Assembly: GCA_030604545.1 (NCBI GenBank)
Contig: JAUVVS010000158.1
Location: 1 to 5,799, forward strand
DNA length: 5,799 nucleotides
Direction of reading: 5' to 3'
From: Deltaproteobacteria bacterium
GTDB taxonomy: Bacteria > Desulfobacterota > Desulfobacteria > Desulfobacterales > JAUVVS01
Numbering within the stretch: position 1 is the first letter of the stretch; each line of letters opens with the position of its first letter. Below are positions 1 through 5,495 of the stretch, piece by piece. A program made the translations under genes and the position numbers. The notes beneath the pieces are model-generated. The model ran no database searches and was not told where the DNA came from. It saw only the letters and a program-made list of their open reading frames with translations.

Positions 1-125
1 CCCCCTTTTGCCCAATTTCTGTGTCAGGCTCAAATTTTAATCCTCAAAATACTCAATGTATTCCTGTGGTTAAAATTTTCGCCTTCCTTGAACTTGAACA
101 AAATTGAGCATTTTTCAAAGGTCTC
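1..125. repeat. Right part of an inverted-repeat (MITE-like) element, truncated by the window start
   Basis: The stretch ends with TTTTTCAAAGGTCTC (111-125). Its last 13 bases, TTTCAAAGGTCTC, are identical to the right arm of the perfect hairpin at 1046-1091. The left arm would lie before base 1: the run of C at positions 1-5 is what would follow if the left end resembled GACCTTTGAAAAACGCCCC, the left end of the small copy. Inside there is a 9-bp inverted repeat, AAATTTTAA (32-40) with TTAAAATTT (70-78), and a weaker match between ACTCAAT (51-57) and ATTGAG (103-108), so the whole piece could fold. There is no coding potential on either strand and no transposase, which would fit a non-autonomous element. 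The shared end is seen directly; calling it a mobile family is inference. Confidence 0.5.
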
Positions 126-135
126 AGAATCATTT

Positions 136-171
136 TATTTTTCTTTGTGTCTTGGTGCCTTTGTGGCTAAA
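136..171 (-). repeat. Dispersed CACCAAGACACAAAG-type intergenic motif, copy 1
   Basis: Read on the minus strand this stretch contains GCCACAAAGGCACCAAGACA followed by CAAAG. It has a loose period of about 8 bases built from CACAAAG and CACCAAG. The 15-base core CACCAAGACACAAAG (plus 143-157, reverse complement) is repeated exactly at 2442-2456 in the opposite orientation. It begins about 15 bases beyond the pgsA stop codon and just before the inverted-repeat element at 1-125. Nothing indicates that it is coding here. I recall similar short-period motifs between genes in environmental bacterial genomes, but their function is not established. Confidence 0.6.
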
Positions 172-185
172 TTGTTACAAAATGT

Positions 186-752
186 TTACGATTGAAGGAG
201 GTTTCTGGACTTGATGAAATAATCTGCACCCGACCATATTGTTAGCGCCAATGCACACCACAAAAAGAAAGAGCCAATTACATGAAAGTTGATCCCAAAG
301 TATGGATAATGAATCAATAGTGGTATTATGGCGGAAATTTGAAAACCGGTTTTATATTTACCAAGGAGGGATGCTGAAACATCTCCTCCTTTTGCTGCAA
401 TAATATTACGTAGACCTGTTACGGCAAGTTCACGACCAATGATGATGCAAACCATCCACGCCGGCACCCACCCATGGGAAGCCAGCATTATAAAAGTAGA
501 AGAAATCAACAGTTTGTCCGCAATCGGATCCATGATCTTTCCTAAAGTGGTTACAAGCCCTTGGCGTCTTGCGTAAAAACCATCTAAGAAATCCGTGATC
601 GCTGCGGCGCTAAATAGAATTACAGCCAAAAAAGTGAAGAACTTATTTGGAAATATCATCAAAACCACAATCACAGGAATAGAAGCAACACGAAACAACG
701 TTAATATATTGGGACGGTTTAAAATATTTTTTATTTGTTTGCCTTGAACCAT
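186..752 (-). CDS. pgsA: CDP-diacylglycerol--glycerol-3-phosphate 3-phosphatidyltransferase (PGP synthase)
   Basis: This inner-membrane enzyme transfers the phosphatidyl group of CDP-diacylglycerol to sn-glycerol 3-phosphate, giving phosphatidylglycerophosphate and CMP, the committed step to phosphatidylglycerol and cardiolipin. The 188-residue protein, usual for the family, carries the complete CDP-alcohol phosphatidyltransferase signature: D57-G58-x2-A61-R62-x8-G71-x3-D75-x3-D79, with a further Asp at 54. Hydrophobic segments lie roughly at residues 20-34, 38-54, 80-105, 136-150 and 156-176. The N-terminal stretch NRPNILTLFR (12-21) is the usual start of PgsA, which supports this ATG; only a weak AAAAG precedes it as a ribosome binding site. 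It starts 9 bases after the stop of the YHS-like gene, so the two are probably cotranscribed, and it is the last gene of the cluster visible here. I am confident of the family; PgsA is preferred over other CDP-alcohol transferases on length and motif context. Confidence 0.93.
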   Translation of the reverse strand: MVQGKQIKNILNRPNILTLFRVASIPVIVVLMIFPNKFFTFLAVILFSAAAITDFLDGFYARRQGLVTTLGKIMDPIADKLLISSTFIMLASHGWVPAWMVCIIIGRELAVTGLRNIIAAKGGDVSASLLGKYKTGFQISAIIPLLIHYPYFGINFHVIGSFFLWCALALTIWSGADYFIKSRNLLQS

Positions 753-761
753 TGTCTTTTA

Positions 762-1031
762 TTAATTATTTCTTTTTGAACGCGATTCTAAAAACTTGTT
801 TCTGCATTCGGTGCTGCAAAAATACAAATCTTCTCCATTAAACCTGAGGCGAACACCATTCCTTTTTGGAAAATATGCTTCACAAAAGGGATCTTTAATC
901 ATTATATCATCTATCTTGTCGGCTGATTTGTCAAAAACCGCTTTTCTATTCGCCGTATCTGGAAGCATCCATGATTTCAGCCCCCGGTAAAGAAGATAGA
1001 TAACCCCAATAAATATTAATAATTTCAGCAT
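762..1031 (-). CDS. Small membrane-anchored YHS/TRASH-like metal-binding protein (PP0621-like)
   Basis: This 89-residue protein has one N-terminal hydrophobic segment (about residues 2-16, LKLLIFIGVIYLLYR). A short charged linker follows, then a small cysteine domain starting with DDIMIKDPFCEAYFP (41-55). The cysteines are C50, C72 and C76, spaced C-x21-C-x3-C, with the FCSTECRNKF block (71-80) typical of YHS/TRASH domains that bind transition metals. It resembles the short 'PP0621 family' proteins whose domain begins D-P-x-C. Topology is probably one anchor with the Cys domain outside or at the membrane face; the side is not resolved. The exact role is unknown; metal sensing or handling is an inference from the fold. 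It lies between folK and pgsA. No ribosome binding site is seen: the bases just upstream are AT-rich (TTCAATATAT), and a hairpin element ends 15 bases before the ATG, so the original leader may have been replaced. Confidence 0.75.
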   Translation of the reverse strand: MLKLLIFIGVIYLLYRGLKSWMLPDTANRKAVFDKSADKIDDIMIKDPFCEAYFPKRNGVRLRFNGEDLYFCSTECRNKFLESRSKRNN

Positions 1032-1045
1032 ATATATTGAACTGC

Positions 1046-1091
1046 AGAGACCTTTGAAAAACGCCCCATGTTACCGATTTCAAAGGTCTCT
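1046..1091. repeat. 46-bp inverted-repeat element with 14-bp perfect arms (minimal MITE-like copy)
   Basis: The left arm AGAGACCTTTGAAA (1046-1059) is the exact reverse complement of the right arm TTTCAAAGGTCTCT (1078-1091), and the loop is 18 bases. The right arm matches the end of the element at 1-125 over 13 bases. On the minus strand the right arm forms the end of folK (codons AGA GAC CTT TGA), so the element supplies the stop codon. Transcribed, it would form a strong hairpin between folK and the next gene. It has no U-tract, so it is not a standard rho-independent terminator, although it could slow polymerase or protect the RNA 3' end. No clear target-site duplication is visible. Confidence 0.8.
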
Positions 1092-1589
1092 TGTCCTTTG
1101 CCCGTTATCATCAAGATTGTCAAGAAGATATTGCATATCTTTTTTTAAAACAGGATGAACAATCTTTGGATCTATATCACAAAAAGGCTTTAAGACAAAG
1201 CATCTTTTATGCATTCTGGGATGAGGAATTATTAGTTTTGTTGAATCTATCACAATATCGTCAAATAAGATGATATCCAGATCAAGAACTCGAGGACCAT
1301 ATTTAACAGTGTCATGGATACGTCCTGCATCTCGTTGGATAGATTGTAATTTGTTAAAAAGCTGAAAAGGATCAAGAATGGTCTCAATCTTAACTATAGA
1401 ATTTACAAACCAATCCTGATCTTTGTAATCAACAGGTTCGGTCAAGTAAAACTTTGACTGTTTTTTTAAAGTAGATATTCTCGATTCGGTCAGTGTTGCT
1501 ATACCATTTTTACAGTTTTCGAGTTTATCTCCCATGTTGGAGCCTACAGAGATAAAAGCAATATGTTTTTCCATCCCTTCACTACTCAA
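1080..1589 (-). CDS. folK: 2-amino-4-hydroxy-6-hydroxymethyldihydropteridine pyrophosphokinase (HPPK)
   Basis: This cytoplasmic enzyme moves pyrophosphate from ATP to 6-hydroxymethyl-7,8-dihydropterin in folate synthesis. The protein has 169 residues (E. coli about 159) and all the HPPK blocks: GSNMGD (16-21); the substrate region around FYLTEPVDYKDQDWFVNS (47-64); GPR-LDLD with R100 and the Mg-binding D103 and D105; and IPHPRMHKR (121-129) followed by FVLKPF. The start given is TTG at 1587-1589, overlapping the dapF TGA in the manner of coupled translation, with a GGA about 11 bases upstream. An in-frame ATG at 1572-1574 would give MEKHIAFISVGSN, closer to usual HPPK N-termini, but GAAGGG directly abuts it. 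I cannot decide between them. The last residues (RDL) and the stop are encoded by the arm of the inverted repeat at 1046-1091, so the native C-terminus may have been altered; no core motif is affected. Confidence 0.92.
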   Translation of the reverse strand: MSSEGMEKHIAFISVGSNMGDKLENCKNGIATLTESRISTLKKQSKFYLTEPVDYKDQDWFVNSIVKIETILDPFQLFNKLQSIQRDAGRIHDTVKYGPRVLDLDIILFDDIVIDSTKLIIPHPRMHKRCFVLKPFCDIDPKIVHPVLKKDMQYLLDNLDDNGQRTRDL

Positions 1590-2419
1590 CTATTATATTT
1601 CCAGGCATCTCCCCAAAGCTCGCCCTTATAAATAACTCTGGCGTCACCTTCAAGTTGGATATCATAAAATTCGGCTTCTTTCTCTTTAATATGAATTGTT
1701 AAATATCCCCCGCTCCTTGTTAAGAATTTTATGGGAGACTTTTTCCTGAATTTGTAAGCCATAACGATTGCACAGGCAATCGAACCGGTTCCACAGGCAA
1801 GAGTTTCAGCTTCAACTCCCCTCTCATATGTTCTAATTGAAATTGTGCCGTCTTCTTGTTCATATATAAAATTTACATTCGTGCCGACAGGAGCAAACTT
1901 TTTATGAAATCTGAGTTCTCTGCCCAGTGTAACAACATCAGCATTTTCGAAACTATCCACTTCGACAACCACATGGGGAACACCGGTGTTGACACTACTG
2001 ACAGATAAGGGTCCATTTTTTAGTTCAATTATGTAATCGATTTCAATATCTGAGGGGTTAGGCATTTTTATCTTAACCCTGTCTTTTGAAACCCGGGCAG
2101 ATATTGGACCCGCTTCCGTTTCAAATGACATGTCTGATTCTGCGATCTTTTTTAAAAATGCAAATTGAGCAACACACCTGGCGCCGTTTCCACACATTTC
2201 AGCGGCATTTCCATCGGAATTAAAAAAACGCCACTTAAAATCGAGAGTGTTAGAGTTTTCCACAAGTATTAACCCGTCAGCGCCCACTGACATTCTTCTG
2301 CGGCATACATTTTCTATAAATTTTGACAAATTCTTTTCGTCAACGACTTTATTTCTATTATCGATAATAATAAAGTCATTCCCGTTACCACTCATCTTAT
2401 GGAAAGTAATCTTTTTCAT
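1586..2419 (-). CDS. dapF: Diaminopimelate epimerase
   Basis: This is a cytoplasmic, cofactor-independent epimerase converting LL-2,6-diaminopimelate to meso-DAP, the precursor of lysine and of peptidoglycan cross-links. The 277 residues (E. coli 274) begin MKKITFHKMSGNGNDF, the usual DapF start with its GNGNDF block (11-16). Both catalytic cysteines are present: C76 in EMCGNGARC (74-82) and C209 in ACGTG (208-212). Also seen are GADGL (46-50), FFNSDG (65-70), NTGVPH (144-149) and the ERGVEAET block (199-206). The gene starts 17 bases after the stop of the small lipoprotein gene and its end overlaps the start of folK, so it sits inside one transcription unit. No Shine-Dalgarno sequence is visible in the AT-rich bases before the ATG. 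The protein looks intact and functional. Confidence 0.97.
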   Translation of the reverse strand: MKKITFHKMSGNGNDFIIIDNRNKVVDEKNLSKFIENVCRRRMSVGADGLILVENSNTLDFKWRFFNSDGNAAEMCGNGARCVAQFAFLKKIAESDMSFETEAGPISARVSKDRVKIKMPNPSDIEIDYIIELKNGPLSVSSVNTGVPHVVVEVDSFENADVVTLGRELRFHKKFAPVGTNVNFIYEQEDGTISIRTYERGVEAETLACGTGSIACAIVMAYKFRKKSPIKFLTRSGGYLTIHIKEKEAEFYDIQLEGDARVIYKGELWGDAWKYNS

Positions 2420-2436
2420 AACTTAATCGTAATTTT

Positions 2437-2586
2437 TCAGCCACCAAGACACAAAGACACAGATGCCGCCTGTTGAGGGGGTATGGGTGGCGCCTTTTTA
2501 CCACATCCCGGCAAAATAAAAGAAAAGATGATCATCATTGACAATTGCAGAACCAAGATTTTTTTAAAACTACTAAACTTTTGCAT
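2437..2586 (-). CDS. Small LptM/YifL-like lipoprotein, C-terminus encoded by a dispersed repeat
   Basis: This 49-residue ORF overlaps the last 14 bases of argH in another frame. It starts at ATG 2584-2586 and ends at TGA 2437-2439. It reads as a bacterial lipoprotein: basic N-terminus (K3, K8, K9), hydrophobic core ILVLQLSMMIIFSFI (10-24), lipobox LPGC with the lipidated C28, then GKKAPPIPPQQ (29-39). LxGCGxKGP followed by prolines is the hallmark of the LptM/YifL lipoprotein family, and in E. coli that gene lies directly before dapF, as here. LptM assists assembly of the LPS translocon LptD in E. coli; the same role here is inference. A start at Met17 or Met18 would leave too short a signal peptide. 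No ribosome binding site is seen, so translation may be coupled to argH. Residues 42-49 (SVSLCLGG) are encoded by the CACCAAGACACAAAG-type repeat, suggesting the original tail was replaced or shortened. Confidence 0.72.
   Translation of the reverse strand: MQKFSSFKKILVLQLSMMIIFSFILPGCGKKAPPIPPQQAASVSLCLGG
2442..2462 (+). repeat. Dispersed CACCAAGACACAAAG-type motif, copy 2
   Basis: On the plus strand this reads CACCAAGACACAAAG (2442-2456) followed by ACACAG. The 15-base core is identical to the reverse complement of 143-157. It lies inside the last codons of the small lipoprotein ORF, just before its TGA, and 23 bases from the dapF start. The bases immediately outside (TTTTTCAG on the left) are AT-rich like those around copy 1. 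Confidence 0.6.
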
Positions 2587-4003
2587 CTGAATCATAATTT
2601 ATAAATTTTGTTAAAGTTTTCATCTCTTTTTCGATTTTCTTTTCAGCCTCATTTATGGCAGCCGTTACGTTTTCTGTTCCAGTTCCACCAAAGGATCTCC
2701 TGCTGTTTATCATCTTCTGTATAGTCAAGATGTCAAAAATATCTTCCGTAAATAAGGACGAAAAAGATTGTAATTCTTTTATTGCAAGTTCATGAAGTTC
2801 TTTATTCCTTGAAAGAGCATAGTTTACAGCCTTTCCAACACATCTGTGGGCTTCTCTGAAAGGCATTCCCTTATTTACAAGGTAATCGGCCATATCCGTT
2901 GCGTTTAAATATCCTTCAGATGCAGCCCGGCCCATTGCCTCTTTGTTTATCTTCAATTTTGGAAGCATATTGATAAAAATATCAATACATGATTTTATGA
3001 TATCCACAGTATTAAACAACGGCCCTTTATCTTCCTGCATATCACGGTTATAGGCAAGTGGTAACGACTTCATAATGGTCAATAGAGAGACCAGATCCCC
3101 AAAAACACGTCCGGTTTTTCCGCGAACCAACTCGGGAACATCAGGATTCTTCTTTTGGGGCATAATGCTGCTTCCGGTGGCAAATGAATCGGGAAGTTCT
3201 ATGAAACCAAATTCATATGATGACCACAAAATTAGCTCTTCCGACAAGCGACTGAAGTGCACCATGCAAATACTAGCCGATGATAAAAATTCTATTATAA
3301 AATCCCTGTCGGATACTGAATCGATGCTGTTTGCCGATACCTCTGGAAAGTAAAGAAGCTTAGCCGTATAATCCCTATTTATAGGGTATGTTGTTCCGGC
3401 AATGGCGGCACTTCCAAGCGGCATCACGTTTATGCGTTTTAAACAATCACCGAACCTGTTCAAATCCCTTGAAAACATCTCATAATACGCCATCAGGTGG
3501 TGTGATAAAAGAATCGGTTGTGCTTTCTGCAAATGAGTATACCCGGGTAAAATCGTATCAATGTGACTCCTTGCAACATTTACTATCTCTTTTTCGAATG
3601 TAACAAGGCCTTTCATGATATTTAAAGTTTCATCCCTCAGATACATCCGTATGTCCAGGGCCACCTGATCATTTCGGCTTCTTGCCGTATGAAGTTTTTG
3701 AGCGACTTTTCCCACTTCTTGAGCCAATCTTGTTTCAATGTGCATATGGATATCTTCCAAGCTGTCCTTATATTGGAACTCTCCCTGCTCTATTTCTCTT
3801 TTTATTTTTGAAAGACCTTTAATCAAGCATGAAGCATCCTCTTCGGTAATAATAGACTCTTTTGCAAGCATCTTACAGTGGGCAATGCTGCCTTCAATAT
3901 CATAGGAATAAAGCCGTTTATCTATATCAATTGAAGCTGTAAAAGCCTCAACATTTTTATTTGTTTTTTCAGAAAATCGGCCGCTCCAAAGCTTTTCCGA
4001 CAT
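2573..4003 (-). CDS. argH: Argininosuccinate lyase
   Basis: This enzyme performs the final step of arginine synthesis in the cytoplasm, cleaving argininosuccinate to arginine and fumarate; it is a homotetramer of the fumarase/aspartase superfamily. The 476 residues (E. coli 457) begin MSEKLWSGRF, the normal ArgH start. Three superfamily regions are seen: HTARSRNDQVALD (105-117); GYTHLQKAQP (154-163) with the catalytic H157; and the signature GSSIMPQKKNPD (277-288), whose flexible loop carries the catalytic serine. R109 and N111 in the first block and Y318 and R320 (YNRDMQED) match substrate-contact regions. A GGGG (minus strand, 4009-4012) lies 5 bases before the ATG as a probable ribosome binding site. 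It is followed by the overlapping small lipoprotein gene and preceded by a 304-bp gap from argD. argG, whose product supplies the substrate, is not in the window. The protein appears intact. Confidence 0.97.
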   Translation of the reverse strand: MSEKLWSGRFSEKTNKNVEAFTASIDIDKRLYSYDIEGSIAHCKMLAKESIITEEDASCLIKGLSKIKREIEQGEFQYKDSLEDIHMHIETRLAQEVGKVAQKLHTARSRNDQVALDIRMYLRDETLNIMKGLVTFEKEIVNVARSHIDTILPGYTHLQKAQPILLSHHLMAYYEMFSRDLNRFGDCLKRINVMPLGSAAIAGTTYPINRDYTAKLLYFPEVSANSIDSVSDRDFIIEFLSSASICMVHFSRLSEELILWSSYEFGFIELPDSFATGSSIMPQKKNPDVPELVRGKTGRVFGDLVSLLTIMKSLPLAYNRDMQEDKGPLFNTVDIIKSCIDIFINMLPKLKINKEAMGRAASEGYLNATDMADYLVNKGMPFREAHRCVGKAVNYALSRNKELHELAIKELQSFSSLFTEDIFDILTIQKMINSRRSFGGTGTENVTAAINEAEKKIEKEMKTLTKFINYDSDAKV

Positions 4004-4029
4004 TTGTACCCCGTTTCAAAGGTTGAAAA

Positions 4030-4075
4030 CACGAAATTTTATTTTTTTGTATTTTCGTATTTTCATGCTTTCGTG
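4030..4075. repeat. CACGAAA / TTTCGTG inverted repeat with 8-bp periodic core
   Basis: CACGAAA (4030-4036) is matched by TTTCGTG (4069-4075). Between them the sequence repeats loosely every 8 bases (ATTTTCGT, ATTTTCAT, then GCTTTCGTG). On the minus strand this reads as a CACGAAAGCATGAAAATACG series. The pattern is a second type of short-period intergenic repeat, different in sequence from the CACCAAGACACAAAG type but similar in style. It ends 27 bases before the argH start codon. Confidence 0.6.
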
Positions 4076-4089
4076 ATAATTCTTTTTTG

Positions 4090-4190
4090 CCATTCGGTTG
4101 AAATTCGCTTCGCTGAAATTCAATTGTCATTAAAACAACTAATTTCTACTGAATTTCCATCGAATTTCTACTGAATTTCCATCGAATGAC
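4090..4190. repeat. Imperfect inverted repeat with GAAATTC-rich arms
   Basis: CCATTCGGTTGAAATTC (4090-4106) pairs with GAATTTCCATCGAATGAC (about 4172-4189): GAATTTC and CGAATG are preserved and two or three bases between them differ. The space between contains a second GAAATTC (4115-4121) and the tandem duplication at 4141-4184. The arrangement resembles a small non-autonomous repeat element with an internally duplicated arm. No terminal duplication of target DNA is evident. Confidence 0.5.
4141..4184. repeat. Perfect 22-bp tandem duplication (four 11-bp subunits)
   Basis: The unit consists of AATTTCTACTG followed by AATTTCCATCG. It occurs twice head to tail without mismatch (4141-4162 and 4163-4184), and a third copy begins with AAT before diverging. 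The two 11-mers in each unit differ at four positions, so an older 11-bp duplication seems to have been followed by a recent 22-bp one. There are no spacers, so this is a minisatellite-like duplication and not a CRISPR array. Confidence 0.9.
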
Positions 4191-4256
4191 CAACTGCCAG
4201 TCTGGCCCCAGAGAAATAAGCTCCGTATTTCACCCCAGTACGATTTTCCGAACCTA

Positions 4257-4274
4257 CGGGGCAGGCGGGGCAGG
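4257..4274. repeat. Direct duplication of CGGGGCAGG
   Basis: CGGGGCAGG occurs at 4257-4265 and again at 4266-4274, followed by CA. It is GC-rich against an AT-rich surrounding, which makes it stand out from neighbouring sequence. It lies 33 bases beyond the argD stop codon. It cannot form a terminator by itself and no function is evident. Confidence 0.7.
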
Positions 4275-4307
4275 CACAGAATCAAAAAAGCTCAAAAGAA
4301 GACCATT

Positions 4308-5495
4308 TTAAGTGTCGTCCAATATTTCATCGAGACATGTTACAAGGGAGTCGATTTCATCTTTTCCTATGGTAAGTGGTGGGATAAATCGTAAAATATT
4401 CTCCTGGATGCAATTGATTAGAAAACCCTTTTCCATGCAGTTCATTACAACGGAGTCCCCTTTTTTTTTCAGCTTCATTCCTAAAAGTAAACCTATCCCG
4501 CGAACATCTTCAATAGATTCATGTCTGCTTTTCAGCCACATGAGTTTTTCTTTAAAATACTCCCCAACTTTTAAACAACGATCTATAATCTTATCTTCGG
4601 TAAGTACCTTGACAACCTCAAGTGAAGCAGCCGTTACTATGGGAGTGCCGCCAAATGTAGAAGCATGTGAACCGTGACCAAATGCAGAAGCAACATGTTC
4701 TTTAGCAAGCATGGCTCCAATGGGTAATCCGTTGGCAAGTGCTTTAGCCAAAGTCATTATATCCGGTTCAATTCCAAAATGCTCATACGCAAATAGCTTG
4801 CCCGTACGCCCCATCCCGGTCTGTATTTCATCAAAGATAAGAAGAGTACCTGTTACATCGCAAATCTGCCTTACATTTTTAAGGTATTCCGGATCCGGGC
4901 ATCGAACCCCGCCTTCACCTTGAATAGGCTCTATAATAACTGCACATGTTGATGGTTCGATTTTATTACGTAATGCTTCTATTTCATTAAATGGAACAAA
5001 ATCAAACCCCTCAAGTAAGGGCTCAAAACCCTTTTTTATTTTGTCCTGACCCGTAGCAGAAAGAGTTGCCATTGTACGACCATGAAAAGATTTATCCATG
5101 GCAATGATTCTAAATCGTCCTGTCTCCCCCTTATCCTTAAAATACTTTCTGGCTAGTTTTATTGCGGCTTCATTTGCTTCCGCCCCGCTGTTACAGAAAA
5201 AAACCCTGTCGGCAAAGCTATTTTCAACGAGCCATGATGCAAGCTCTACCTGAGGAATCGTGTAATAAAGGTTTGACACATGAAAAAGAGTGTCCGATTG
5301 TAGTGAAAGCGCTTTTGAAATCCCCGGGTGTGCATGTCCAATGTTGCATACGGCAATTCCCGCAACAAAATCGGTATAAACACGATCCTCGGTGTCCCAA
5401 AGAGTGCATCCGTTCCCTTTTTTAATTACAATGGGAAATCTTTTATAAGTTGTAGCGATAACTTTCTCTGCATTATTTATTATTTCGTTTTTCAT
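4308..5495 (-). CDS. argD: Acetylornithine aminotransferase
   Basis: This PLP-dependent class-III aminotransferase of the cytoplasm converts N-acetylglutamate 5-semialdehyde to N2-acetylornithine with glutamate as donor. In many bacteria the same enzyme also serves as succinyl-DAP aminotransferase, fitting its place in a cluster with dapF. The 395 residues (E. coli 406) show CNSGAEANEAAIKLAR (101-116) for PLP phosphate binding, SFHGRT (136-141), EPIQGEGG (189-196), FDEIQTGMGRTG (221-232) with D222, the PLP lysine K251 in TLAKALANGLPIGA, STFGG (279-283) and RFIPPL (369-374). The start MKNEIINNAEKVIATTYKRFP fits the family, since ArgD proteins begin with a short stretch before T-Y-x-R-x-P. No Shine-Dalgarno is seen before it. 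It is the first gene of the set in the window and is followed by a repeat-rich gap instead of argF/argG. Ornithine aminotransferase or GABA aminotransferase are less likely given the arginine context. Confidence 0.94.
   Translation of the reverse strand: MKNEIINNAEKVIATTYKRFPIVIKKGNGCTLWDTEDRVYTDFVAGIAVCNIGHAHPGISKALSLQSDTLFHVSNLYYTIPQVELASWLVENSFADRVFFCNSGAEANEAAIKLARKYFKDKGETGRFRIIAMDKSFHGRTMATLSATGQDKIKKGFEPLLEGFDFVPFNEIEALRNKIEPSTCAVIIEPIQGEGGVRCPDPEYLKNVRQICDVTGTLLIFDEIQTGMGRTGKLFAYEHFGIEPDIMTLAKALANGLPIGAMLAKEHVASAFGHGSHASTFGGTPIVTAASLEVVKVLTEDKIIDRCLKVGEYFKEKLMWLKSRHESIEDVRGIGLLLGMKLKKKGDSVVMNCMEKGFLINCIQENILRFIPPLTIGKDEIDSLVTCLDEILDDT

Larger units (their letters stand above)
4004..4307. 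other. Repeat-filled 304-bp gap between argD and argH, no gene seen
   Basis: Neither strand carries a credible gene here. Starting from the argH side it holds TTTCAAAGG (4014-4022), a CACGAAA inverted repeat, a cluster of GAAATTC/GAATTTC repeats with a perfect tandem duplication, a small GCCAG-T-CTGGC palindrome (4196-4206), a GAAATA/TATTTC hairpin (4213-4231), and a duplicated CGGGGCAGG (4257-4274). In related arginine clusters argF and argG often fill this place, and no remnant of either is recognisable. argH might be expressed by read-through from argD or from a promoter in here; I cannot point to convincing -35 and -10 boxes. Confidence 0.7.

Noticed and set aside
1046..1091. Hairpin after folK as a rho-independent terminator
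   Set aside because: No U-tract follows the stem on either strand, and the downstream genes are closely spaced as in one operon.
796..1273. Plus-strand open frames opposite the YHS-like gene and folK
   Set aside because: They are antisense to genes with clear motifs, and no homologous protein is recognised.
3075..3603. Open frames on the plus strand opposite argH
   Set aside because: They overlap conserved argH motifs on the other strand and have compositions expected from antisense reading.
4141..4190. Tandem repeats that could suggest a CRISPR array
   Set aside because: The units are directly adjacent with no unique spacers and only two full copies; there are no cas genes.
4312..4923. 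Open frames on the plus strand opposite argD
   Set aside because: They are antisense to a well-conserved aminotransferase and show no domain of their own.
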